Shown: positions 24,655 through 32,506 of the stretch, piece after piece
Numbering within the stretch: the stretch's first letter is position 1
How the letters are laid out: each line of letters begins with the position of its first letter
The notes under the pieces: generated by a model
Databases searched by the model: none
Told to the model about the DNA's origin: nothing
The model's input: the letters and a program-made list of their open reading frames with translations, nothing else
Translations under genes and position numbers: made by a program
Assembly: GCF_008254045.1 (NCBI RefSeq)
Contig: NZ_CP042425.1
Span: forward strand, 9,128,163-9,192,162
DNA length: 64,000 nt
Direction of reading: 5' to 3'
Source: Limnoglobus roseus
Lineage (GTDB): Bacteria; Planctomycetota; Planctomycetia; Gemmatales; Gemmataceae

Positions 24655-26718
24655 ATGGTGCCCACTAAGTCTCCGGCCGCGACGCTGGACCGCCCGTACT
24701 CGAAAGTGACCGGCTACGAGCCGCTGCCCGGCTACCGCATCATCGAACCCCTCGGCCGCGGCGGGTTCGGCGAAGTGTGGCTGTGCGAGGCCCCCGGCGG
24801 GTTGCACAAGGCCATCAAGTTCGTGGCCGGACCGAGTGAGGACACGTCCGACCACTCGCTCAAACAAGAGTTCGAAGCCTTCCAGACGATCAAGGCGATC
24901 CGCCACCCGTTCCTGTTGACCCTCGAACGTGTCGAGTTGCTGAAGAACGAACTCGTCATGGTCATGGAGTTGGCCGACGCCCACCTCGAAGACCGCTACC
25001 ACGAGTCTCAGGCCGAAGGGTTGCCCGGCATCCCGCGGCAAGAACTGCTCGGCTACCTGATCGACGCAGCCGAGGCGCTCGACCACATCAGCCACAAGTA
25101 CGGCCTGCAACACCTGGACGTGAAGCCGGCGAACCTGTTCCTGCTCAGCGGCCACGTGAAGGTCGGCGACTACGGTCTCGTTGCCCGGCTGACGGCCGAG
25201 GGCGGCAGCAACCCGATGCTCAACCGCGGCATGACGCCGAAGTACGTCGCCCCGGAAGTCCTCCGCGGCCAGGTCCACCCGCGGTCCGACCAGTACAGCC
25301 TCGCCCTCGTCTACCAGGAACTGCTCACCGGCACGTTCCCCTACGTCGCCCGCACGGCTCAGCAGATGATGCTCGCGCACGTGTCGTCGAAGCCCGACCT
25401 CACGCACCTGCCGCCGGGCGACCAGGCAATCATCGCGAAAGCCCTGGCGAAGAACGCCGACGACCGCTTCCCGTCGTGCCTCGCCTTCGTGCAAGCCCTC
25501 ATCACGGCCCCGGTCGGCGAACCGGAGGAAGAGCAAGCCCCGCCGCTCATCCCCGACTCCGGATATAGCCCGACCACCGGCCACCAGGCCCAACAGGCAA
25601 CCGACCGCATGGCGAAGCCGGAGACGCTGCCGCCGGGTTGGCTGCCGCCGAAGCCAGGGCAAGGCCAGCGGCCGCCGTCGCTCGTTGGCGTGCCGGCCGG
25701 GTCGCTGGCGATGACACGCCCCCGCGGCGGCAGTAGCACGATTCCCGCCCGCGGCGCGGAACCGCTACCCGCCCTCCGCACCGTCGAGCGGCAACCCCAA
25801 AAGAACCCGTCCGGGACTGTGGCCGCCCCCCAGACGCGCACCGCTGCTCGACCGCAAGGCCCGAATAAAACGCTGTTCATGGAGCCGGAGCCGTTAGACC
25901 TCGCCCCCGCACCGGCGGCGGGCGGCGTCCGGTTGCCCAACATCCGCTCCGTGGTGACGGTCTCGACGCTGCTCGGCTTCGACGTGCCACAGGCGACCAT
26001 CTGGGCCGACCAGATCATCGACTCGGTGCTGGCGAAGGCCGCCGCCGGCGGGCACGCCCCGAAGATGCCCGGCGACGTGGGCCGGCGAACCGACGGCACC
26101 TGGGTGAGCCGCTTCCCGACGACGATGCACTCCTCGATGCTGGCCCTGAAGTGCGAGCCGATGATCGACGCCGGGTGGTTTGACGAGGTCGCCCAGACCG
26201 ACACCCACCAGTTCGCCCTTCGCCAGTACATCCAGGCGGGCGGGCTATGGGGCCGGCTGTCCGGCAAGAAGTCCGGGCTGGAAGTCACGATCAACTGGCC
26301 GACGAGCCGCGGATGCGGCGAGGTCGAACTGCTCGGCAACCTGTTCGGCACGCCCGACGCCGCCTTCGTGCGGGACTCGCTCGACGTGCTGCCGAAACTG
26401 ATGGCCGAGGTGCGGGCACAACTCCAAAACGTGGAAGACCGCCGCAAAACGCCGCGGCTACCGACGAACTTGCCGGTCACGCTCTACCCGATCGGCGACG
26501 ACGGGGCGGTGTTACCCGTCATCAACGCCCGCTGCCGCGACGTGTCGGCCGGCGGCCTCTGCTGCACGACGGCCGTCCAACCGGAAACCCGCTATTGCTT
26601 CGCCGCCTTCGAGGGCTGCGGCGTGGCCGACGGCATGGCGGTGCTGCTCCGACTGCAACGGGTCCAGCCGAACGGCTACGAGTACGTCCTCTCGGGCAAG
26701 TTCCGCACGGATCTATGA
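24655..26718 (+). CDS. Ser/Thr protein kinase with C-terminal PilZ domain
   Basis: 687 residues, cytosolic, with no membrane segment. The kinase domain covers about residues 25-285: G-loop LGRGGFGEVWLC, Lys in KAIKF, catalytic loop HLDVKPANLF (H153-L154-D155 instead of HRD), metal loop DYG (172-174 instead of DFG) and YVAPEVL. A Pro-rich linker follows (about 290-420). A middle domain (about 420-590) starts LPNIRSVVTVSTLLGFDVPQ. The C-terminus has a PilZ-type domain with RRKTPR (from 596) and RDVSAGGL (D629), matching the RxxxR and (D/N)xSxxG motifs that bind cyclic-di-GMP. The combination suggests a kinase controlled by, or signalling with, c-di-GMP. Activity is inferred only. Confidence 0.88.
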   Translation: MVPTKSPAATLDRPYSKVTGYEPLPGYRIIEPLGRGGFGEVWLCEAPGGLHKAIKFVAGPSEDTSDHSLKQEFEAFQTIKAIRHPFLLTLERVELLKNELVMVMELADAHLEDRYHESQAEGLPGIPRQELLGYLIDAAEALDHISHKYGLQHLDVKPANLFLLSGHVKVGDYGLVARLTAEGGSNPMLNRGMTPKYVAPEVLRGQVHPRSDQYSLALVYQELLTGTFPYVARTAQQMMLAHVSSKPDLTHLPPGDQAIIAKALAKNADDRFPSCLAFVQALITAPVGEPEEEQAPPLIPDSGYSPTTGHQAQQATDRMAKPETLPPGWLPPKPGQGQRPPSLVGVPAGSLAMTRPRGGSSTIPARGAEPLPALRTVERQPQKNPSGTVAAPQTRTAARPQGPNKTLFMEPEPLDLAPAPAAGGVRLPNIRSVVTVSTLLGFDVPQATIWADQIIDSVLAKAAAGGHAPKMPGDVGRRTDGTWVSRFPTTMHSSMLALKCEPMIDAGWFDEVAQTDTHQFALRQYIQAGGLWGRLSGKKSGLEVTINWPTSRGCGEVELLGNLFGTPDAAFVRDSLDVLPKLMAEVRAQLQNVEDRRKTPRLPTNLPVTLYPIGDDGAVLPVINARCRDVSAGGLCCTTAVQPETRYCFAAFEGCGVADGMAVLLRLQRVQPNGYEYVLSGKFRTDL

Positions 26719-26726
26719 CGCCGGGA

Positions 26727-27266
26727 TCAGTCGTTCCTCGGGAATTCGCCGTCGAGTTTCCGCAGGGCGAACTTCTGTACCGCGAAATAGTCTCGCTCTT
26801 CTTCGAACCCGTCCCGCACCACAACGGCGGCCATGCCGGCGACCATGTTGATGTAGGTGCAATCGCCGACGACCTCGACGCTCTTCATCCGGTCCCACGG
26901 GACTTCCACCCGCATTGCGTCGGTCACCATCACTAGCGTTTCTTCGGTCAGGGCCAGTTCGACCGTAGTGGTTTCGTAGCCCAGTTCCGCCACGTTCGAC
27001 CGGACGGCTGCGGCTACCTGCTTCCAGACGATCTTCGGGATCAATACCCAGAACACGCCCCCAGCCACGGCGAGTACCGCGGCAAGTGCAATGGCGAACG
27101 GCGATGAAACGAGGTACGCCAACGCGGCGGCCGTTGCCCCAAACCCGAACAGTATTACGCACCGCCGTTGCAAGACGACTTGGCGGAACGACGAGAGCCC
27201 GCGGCTGCGATGGAACGCGAAGTCCACGTAGTCGTCGAACGTCCGCTCGTACTGAACTTTCAACAT
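26727..27266 (-). CDS. YcxB-like membrane protein
   Basis: 179 residues. Residues 1-35 are polar (VQYERTFDDYVDFAFHRSRG). Two membrane helices follow at about 38-60 and 62-82 (CVILFGFGATAAALAYLVSS, ALAAVLAVAGGVFWVLIP). The cytosolic C-terminal beta-rich domain has TVELALTEETLVMVTDAMRV, EVPWDRMKSVEVVGDCTYIN, typical of YcxB-like proteins. The start codon overlaps the stop of the upstream dehydrogenase by one base (TGATG), so the two are translationally coupled. Function is unknown. Confidence 0.75.
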   Translation of the reverse strand: MLKVQYERTFDDYVDFAFHRSRGLSSFRQVVLQRRCVILFGFGATAAALAYLVSSPFAIALAAVLAVAGGVFWVLIPKIVWKQVAAAVRSNVAELGYETTTVELALTEETLVMVTDAMRVEVPWDRMKSVEVVGDCTYINMVAGMAAVVVRDGFEEERDYFAVQKFALRKLDGEFPRND

Positions 27267-28261
27267 CACCGCCCCCACCGAAACGCCGGCCGCACAGCCG
27301 GGTTCACCACCTTCTCGGCCGGCCATTCGCCCTTCCACAGCGACGCGATCGCTTCGGCCGCGCTGCGGGCCATGTCGCCGAGGGATCGCACGTCTACCCC
27401 GGCCGCGTGCGGTGTCAGAATCACGTTCTCGCACGCGAACAGCGGGTGATCGGCAGGCGGCGGTTCCTCTTCCAACACGTCCAACAACGCCCCGGCGAGT
27501 TTGCCCGCTTTCAGGGCCGCGACCAAAGCGGCCTCGTTCACCAGGCCGCCACGCGAGGTGTTCACCAGCACGGCCGTCGGCTTCATCGCCGCGAAGGCGA
27601 CCGCGTCCATGACGTGCCGGGTGGTCGGCGTCAGCGGCAGGTGCAGCGAGAGGAAGTCCGAAGCGGCGAGCAACTCCGCGAACGACACGAGGCGGACGCC
27701 GTTCGCCCCGGCGAACGTGGCATCGGCCGCCGGGTCGAAGGCGATCACGTTCATTCCGAAGGCGACCGCCCGCGTGGCGACAGCCTTCCCGATGCGCCCG
27801 AGGCCCGCCAGCCCGAGCGTTTGCCCCCGTAATGGCAGACTGAAGTGCCGCGGCCATGCGCCGGCCCGGATGCCGTTCGTGCGGGTGACGACGTGCCGCG
27901 TGAAGCCGAGCATCAGAGCGAAGACGTGTTCGGCAACCGACTCCTGATTCGTGCCGGGGGCAGTGCAAACGGCCACGCCGGCCGCCGTGGCCGCGACCGT
28001 GTCCACCGCGTCGAAGCCGACGCCGACTCGGGCCACGACCCGCAATTGCGGGTGTTCCGCGAAGAGTTCCGCGGGGTACGCTTCCGACCCGGCGATGGTC
28101 GCTTCCACGCCGACGAGGGCCGCCCGCAGTTCCGTCGGCGTGAGCAAGTTCGCCTCGCCCGGCAGCGGGAAGACGAGTGTCAGCCCAGCGGCTTCCAGGG
28201 CGTCTTGAAATCGGGGTGCGAACGGGGCAACTTCACGCGGCGTGACGAGGACGTTGGGCAT
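27266..28261 (-). CDS. D-isomer-specific 2-hydroxyacid dehydrogenase
   Basis: 331 residues from the ATG at 28261. The fold is that of phosphoglycerate-dehydrogenase-like enzymes: an N-terminal substrate domain (MPNVLVTPREVAPFAPRFQD, VGVEATIAGSEAYPAELF), then the NAD-binding domain with GLAGLGRIGKAVA and AFDPAADA. Catalytic residues are visible: Arg in NTSRGGLV, Glu in the LDVLEEEPP region and His in LTPHAAG. It would oxidise or reduce a D-2-hydroxy acid with NAD(H). Length is right for members without the ACT domain, so serA itself is not claimed. It is followed by the coupled YcxB-like gene. Confidence 0.85.
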   Translation of the reverse strand: MPNVLVTPREVAPFAPRFQDALEAAGLTLVFPLPGEANLLTPTELRAALVGVEATIAGSEAYPAELFAEHPQLRVVARVGVGFDAVDTVAATAAGVAVCTAPGTNQESVAEHVFALMLGFTRHVVTRTNGIRAGAWPRHFSLPLRGQTLGLAGLGRIGKAVATRAVAFGMNVIAFDPAADATFAGANGVRLVSFAELLAASDFLSLHLPLTPTTRHVMDAVAFAAMKPTAVLVNTSRGGLVNEAALVAALKAGKLAGALLDVLEEEPPPADHPLFACENVILTPHAAGVDVRSLGDMARSAAEAIASLWKGEWPAEKVVNPAVRPAFRWGR

Positions 28262-28323
28262 CGGGAGACTCGGGGGAAGTGAACTCGCGAGCGGCACCGG
28301 ACGGCGGAAAGAGGGGTCGGGAG

Positions 28324-28407
28324 TGCGAGGGGGGGGACTTGAACCCCCATGCCCTTTCGGGCGCAAGAACCTAAATCTTGTGCGTCTGCCAATTCCGCCA
28401 CCCTCGC
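28324..28407 (-). tRNA. tRNA-Leu, anticodon UAG
   Basis: On the minus strand the sequence starts GCGAGGGTGGCGGAATTGG and ends CCCCCTCGCA. The acceptor stem GCGAGGG/CCCTCGC is perfect. The anticodon stem CAAGA/TCTTG encloses the loop TTTAGGT, giving anticodon TAG. A long variable arm (CGCCCGAAAGGGC) is present, as expected for a class II tRNA-Leu. The T loop GTTCAAGTC is normal. CCA is not encoded. Confidence 0.95.
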
Positions 28408-28688
28408 GGGGCCTAGAAATCCTAGCGAATCTGGGTCTCCTCGCCCACTCCGACTCCCTCTGAGTCGCGCGGGGCAGTGAATTCTCCCCATCTCGGGCAT
28501 TGAATCCGAGCGGTATCGCCGGAGGTAGCCAGGGATGGCACGTGCGACACAAGCGCCGTGGTTGCGGAAGTCGAAGAACTGTTGGTACGCAACACTCAGC
28601 GCCCGGAAGGTAGCCCTCGGCCTCAAGGGCCGGGACAACCGAGCCGCTCGCACCTGACGAGCCGCCCGGACGTTCTGAGTCAGGCGGT

Positions 28689-28880
28689 TCAGGGCATTCG
28701 CTCGTAGTCGGCCTCGGAGCGAATCGCCGCCGCTTGAGATCGGACGCCCCAGTCGTGAAGTTCGAGCAGCGACCGCTGCTCTTCTCGCTGCCGATCGTAG
28801 TCGCGAAGGAGGGAGGCAAACTCGCAGGCGGCATAGAAGACCAATGCGAAGCAGATTAAGGCGGCGAAGAGGGATCGCAT
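28689..28880 (-). CDS. Small membrane-anchored hypothetical protein
   Basis: 63 residues: a hydrophobic N-terminus (RSLFAALICFALVFYAACEF) followed by a charged, coiled-coil-prone tail (LLRDYDRQREEQRSLLELHD). It could be a single-pass inner-membrane protein or a lipoprotein-like peptide; the Cys is at residue 19 but the lipobox is poor. Third-position GC fits coding sequence. No family is recognised. Confidence 0.6.
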   Translation of the reverse strand: MRSLFAALICFALVFYAACEFASLLRDYDRQREEQRSLLELHDWGVRSQAAAIRSEADYERMP

Positions 28881-29170
28881 GAGGAGGCCCAGCCGGAGTG
28901 GTGCCGCATCCTGCGGAGTAACTTTCTCGGGGAGTGGGCGATGAGACGGGTTCCCCGCATGAAGATACCTCTACTCGGGGAAAGGTCTTTCAAGTCGCCG
29001 TGAAGCCGTCGCCCCCTTCCCTCTCGAACTTCCACTCGGTCTCGGTCTGTGAGCGGGTGATGCCGCCGCCGGCTTCCGCAACGGGGACGTTCGCTCCTTG
29101 CGATCGCGACGGAGACGTGTAGCCTAACCGAGCCGCCGGCTCCGCCTGCCGAGCGGCCGAGGGGTACGCG

Positions 29171-29551
29171 ATGAAGCGTCGTGGGTTTTGGGTCCGGCTC
29201 GCGATCACCGCCGCCGTCTGCGGGGCGATCGCGGTCTGGCAGTGGGGACCCCAATTGTCGTCCCCCGCGCGGGGGTTCGTGGACTTGGACACCGCAGTCG
29301 CCGCCGACACGAAACAGGGGTGGGAAATTCTCACCCGCCCAGTTCATCCCGGCCCGTACCGCCGGCTCCCCGGTGGGTCGGTCATCGGCCGCTCCGAGAA
29401 AGAGGGGGTGAACGTCCGGGTGCGGGACGCCACCGGGGCCGTGCTCGAAGACGTGCAACTGAAGGGCAACCCCGACTACGAGCAGACCGTGGTGTACCTC
29501 GAAACGCTGGACAGCCGCCAGACGATGGCGGTGCTGAAGCGATCGCGGTAG
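29171..29551 (+). CDS. Hypothetical protein with N-terminal membrane segment
   Basis: 126 residues. The start MKRRGFWVRLAITAAVCGAI has a basic head and a hydrophobic stretch to about residue 25, so it is exported or anchored. The rest is a small beta-rich domain (GRSEKEGVNVRVRDATGAVL, EDVQLKGNPDYEQTVVYLET, LDSRQTMAVLKRSR). No family is recognised. An attC-like hairpin lies 148 bp downstream. Confidence 0.7.
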   Translation: MKRRGFWVRLAITAAVCGAIAVWQWGPQLSSPARGFVDLDTAVAADTKQGWEILTRPVHPGPYRRLPGGSVIGRSEKEGVNVRVRDATGAVLEDVQLKGNPDYEQTVVYLETLDSRQTMAVLKRSR

Positions 29552-29698
29552 CCTCGGAGGACTCGCCTACCCCTTCCCCAGCCGTCTACCACTGGCACAT
29601 CGACCGAGAGATGCCCGACTTCAGTGGTTCCGCGAGCAGTGCGTTCAAGTCCGGCGGCTGCTCCCCTCTTGGGCGAGCGGCACCGGCGACGATCCGCT

Positions 29699-29755
29699 GC
29701 CGAACAAGGCGTGGTCAGGAACGATCTCGCGTGACCACGCCGTGTCCCCTTCGAC
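29699..29755 (+). repeat. Hairpin preceded by an R''-like box (possible solo attC or terminator)
   Basis: GCCGAAC at 29699-29705 is followed by a perfect 10-bp stem: GGCGTGGTCA (29708-29717) and TGACCACGCC (29732-29741), with ACA/TGT extending it. No clear GTT-type R' box follows; TTCGACGGC at 29750 is the nearest match. There is no T tract, so as a terminator it would be weak. The rest of 29552-29996 holds no gene that I can support. Confidence 0.35.
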
Positions 29756-29996
29756 GGCCCGATAATCTCACCCGCCGAGGGCTGGCGAATCACAACAACT
29801 CTCTATAGTATCTAGTGCCGTGTGGCCCAGAGCGAGACCGTACTAAACGGTCGCACACCTAGCATGGCCGACCCCACCGTTTCGCCCTGGCGCGAGCGTG
29901 GGAAGCCCCCGCAGCCGAGGCCGAACGAGACGGTCCGGCGAAAACAGGTGACCCGGCACTTTGGCTTGGCGATTCGTAGCCCGGCCAACATCACCC

Positions 29997-30078
29997 CTGC
30001 GAGGGGCGCTGCGACGGGACGCACAGGCGTCCTCGCTAGGCTCGCGAGGGTGGATCACTAACAATCAACTGCGCCCGT
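29997..30078 (+). promoter_or_regulatory. S-adenosylhomocysteine (SAH) riboswitch upstream of ahcY
   Basis: The element has the SAH-riboswitch signature. P1 5' strand GCGAG at 29999-30003 is followed by the conserved GGGCGCTGCGACGG. Helix P2 then leads to CTAGGCTCGC, whose CTCGC at 30041-30045 closes P1. GCGCCC at 30071-30076 pairs exactly with GGGCGC at 30004-30009 to make the expected pseudoknot. The next gene encodes S-adenosylhomocysteinase, the standard target. In known cases SAH binding turns expression on. The ribosome site (GGAG, 30087-30090) is just beyond the pseudoknot, consistent with control of translation start. Confidence 0.85.
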
Positions 30079-30099
30079 TCATCGTAGGAGACCTTGAAC

Positions 30100-31521
30100 G
30101 TGACTGCTGTTGCGAACAAACCTGCCCTGTTCACGGATTACCACGTCGCCGACATCTCACTCGCCCCCTGGGGCCGTCGCGAGATCGCCATCGCCGAAAC
30201 CGAGATGCCCGGCCTCATGGCCATTCGCGAGGAGTACGCCGCCCGCCAGCCGCTCAAGGGCGCGCGGATCACCGGCTCGCTCCACATGACCATCCAGACG
30301 GCCGTCCTGATCGAGACGCTCAAGGACCTCGGGGCCGAGATTCGTTGGGCCTCGTGTAACATCTTCTCGACCCAGGACCACGCCGCCGCCGCCATCGCCG
30401 CGGCCGGCATTCCGGTGTTCGCCTACAAGGGCGAGTCGCTGGCCGAGTACTGGGAGTACACCCACCAGATCTTCGAGTGGGCCGACGGCGGGTTCACGAA
30501 CATGATCCTCGACGACGGCGGCGACGCGACGCTCCTCCTCCACCTCGGGGCGCGGGCCGAGAAGGACATCCACGTCCTCGACAAGCCGGGCAGCGAGGAG
30601 GAACGCATCCTGTTCGCGGCTATTAAGAAGCGGGTCGCGGCCCAGCCGGGGTGGTACTCGGAGCGGCTGGCCGCGGTGAAGGGCGTGACCGAGGAGACGA
30701 CCACCGGCGTCCACCGGTTGTACCAGATGCACAAGCGGGGCGAGCTGAAGTTCCCGGCCATCAACGTCAACGACTCCGTCACCAAGTCGAAGTTCGACAA
30801 CCTGTACGGCTGCCGCGAGTCGCTGGTGGACGGCATCAAGCGAGCCACCGACGTGATGATCGCGGGCAAGGTCGCCGTCGTCGCCGGCTACGGGGACGTG
30901 GGCAAGGGCTCGGCCCAGGCCCTCCGCGCCCTCTCCGCCCAGGTGTGGGTGACCGAAATCGACCCCATCTGCGCCCTCCAGGCGGCGATGGAAGGCTACC
31001 GCGTCGTGACGATGGAGTACGCCGCTGACAAGGCCGACATCTTCGTGACGACCACCGGCAACTTCAAAGTCATCACGCACGCCCACATGAAGGCGATGAA
31101 GAACCAGGCCATCGTCTGCAACATCGGTCACTTCGACAACGAGATCGACGTGGCGTCGCTCGAAGACTACCGCTGGGAGGAGATCAAGCCGCAGGTCGAT
31201 CACGTGATCTTCCCGGACGGCAAGCGAATCATCCTGCTCGCCAAGGGCCGCCTGGTCAACCTGGGCTGCGGCACCGGCCACCCGTCGTACGTGATGAGTT
31301 CGTCGTTCGCGAACCAGACCCTCGCGCAGATCGAACTGTGGCGGCACAACGACAAATACCCGGTCGGCGTCTACGTCCTGCCCAAGAAGTTGGACGAGCA
31401 CGTCGCCCGGTTGCAGCTCAAAAAGTTAAACGTCCAGCTCACCGAACTGACGGCCGAGCAGGCCGCTTACATCCACGTCTCGAAGGATGGTCCTTACAAG
31501 ACCGACCACTACCGCTATTGA
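30100..31521 (+). CDS. ahcY: Adenosylhomocysteinase
   Basis: 473 residues. The enzyme hydrolyses S-adenosyl-L-homocysteine to adenosine and homocysteine, clearing the by-product of methylation. The GTG at 30100 has AGGAG 9 bp upstream; a TTG at 30094 is too close to that site. Motifs are canonical: ITGSLHMTIQTAVLIETL, SCNIFSTQDHAAAAIA, DDGGDATLL, YGCRESLVDGIKRATDVMI, NAD-binding VAGYGDVGKGSAQ, NIGHFDNEIDV and C-terminal KTDHYRY. Its length is as in the family. It stands alone behind an SAH riboswitch and is followed by a hairpin at 31531-31561. Confidence 0.98.
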   Translation: MTAVANKPALFTDYHVADISLAPWGRREIAIAETEMPGLMAIREEYAARQPLKGARITGSLHMTIQTAVLIETLKDLGAEIRWASCNIFSTQDHAAAAIAAAGIPVFAYKGESLAEYWEYTHQIFEWADGGFTNMILDDGGDATLLLHLGARAEKDIHVLDKPGSEEERILFAAIKKRVAAQPGWYSERLAAVKGVTEETTTGVHRLYQMHKRGELKFPAINVNDSVTKSKFDNLYGCRESLVDGIKRATDVMIAGKVAVVAGYGDVGKGSAQALRALSAQVWVTEIDPICALQAAMEGYRVVTMEYAADKADIFVTTTGNFKVITHAHMKAMKNQAIVCNIGHFDNEIDVASLEDYRWEEIKPQVDHVIFPDGKRIILLAKGRLVNLGCGTGHPSYVMSSSFANQTLAQIELWRHNDKYPVGVYVLPKKLDEHVARLQLKKLNVQLTELTAEQAAYIHVSKDGPYKTDHYRY

Positions 31522-31530
31522 TCGGCGGGG

Positions 31531-31561
31531 AGAGTGCGTGCGGGTCATTTGCACGCGCTCT
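31531..31561 (+). terminator. Hairpin downstream of ahcY
   Basis: AGAGTGCGTGC and GCACGCGCTCT pair over 11 bp with one G-U. They lie inside a looser GGCGGG...CCCGCC pair that ends near 31585. There is no strong T tract, so termination may need Rho. Confidence 0.5.
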
Positions 31562-32506
31562 GTAGTCGTTCTCGATCCCGCCGTCAGATCCAGTCATTCG
31601 TCACACCGACGACCGAATTGCGTCTGACGGCGGGGATTTTGGGACAACCCCATCTGATCGACGGAGGGTGAAAAGAGGCTGGGCACACCCATCTCGTCCG
31701 ACAGTTGCCGTTCTTCCCGAAACCTTAGCCTTGAGCCATTCTCGCCACGCCTGATCGCTGGCTTTTCCCGCCCGTTCGGGCATCGGGTGAACCCACCACG
31801 GATAGCTGCAACGGTAGGACTACCCACCAAAATGAATCCAACTCGCGTCCAGAATCGTACTTAGGCTAAGATCGGCATGGTCTTGCTACGGCGAGACAGA
31901 CGGTTTTTCGCCGAATGGGAACGCCCGCCCCCGCACTCCCGCCGCCCGAAGCCTTGGCGTTTGACGCCCTCGGGGACGCGACGGGTTGAGGGCTTTGGTA
32001 GTTAACACACGCCAATGACCGCGGCGGCTGTTCGACCGGAAGGACGTCACTGGCTCCGCAGGTCATCGCCAAATTGGACGGCTTACTGCGATGGCGAACG
32101 GGCGGATGGTTGAGTTCGATAAAAGCGAGTCTGCGTCGCCGTCGGTAGTTATCAGGTTTCAGCGTCTTGGAGGCTGGGCAGAAGGTCAAAAACGGTTTCG
32201 TTGAGCCGGGCGCTGGTACTACGTCGGATACAATCCGGGTAGCGAAAGCGCGGCGGAGGTTTTCGGAAAGGCCATCTTTGACAATTTTAAGGCCCTGAAA
32301 TCCTAACCATCGGCAAGATCTTCGAGCTCACCCTCAACCGCGTGCCGCAATTGGTGTAACGGTATGAAAAGCTTACCCAAACCGCGCAGGTGTCGCCGAA
32401 CCCACTGTGGGGCCTCCCCGTCAGCCGTGTGAAAGGGGCCGAGAACCAAACCGTCAATCGTGCCGAACAACACACAATTCGCCCCGGAATTCGCAAGAGG
32501 TGCACC
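31562..32506. other. Long intergenic region, one possible gene remnant
   Basis: About 945 bases have lower GC and no convincing gene. One stretch near 32168-32302 reads, in a single frame, GWAEGQKRFR, a TGA stop, then AGRWYYVGYNPGSESAAEVF and GKAIFDNFKALKS before TAA. It looks like the tail of a former protein gene with an internal stop. The final 100 bases must contain the promoter of the downstream gene. Nothing else is supported. Confidence 0.3.

Noticed and set aside
27266..28261. Naming the hydroxyacid dehydrogenase serA
   Set aside because: It lacks a C-terminal ACT or ASB domain, and no serine-pathway context is present.
31866..32189. 107-codon minus-strand frame in the 31.6-32.5 kb gap
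   Set aside because: No ribosome site, poor codon pattern and no recognisable domain.
32462..32480. Another GCCGAAC occurrence before the secreted protein gene
   Set aside because: There is no paired stem and no R' box nearby, so it is probably chance in high-GC DNA.
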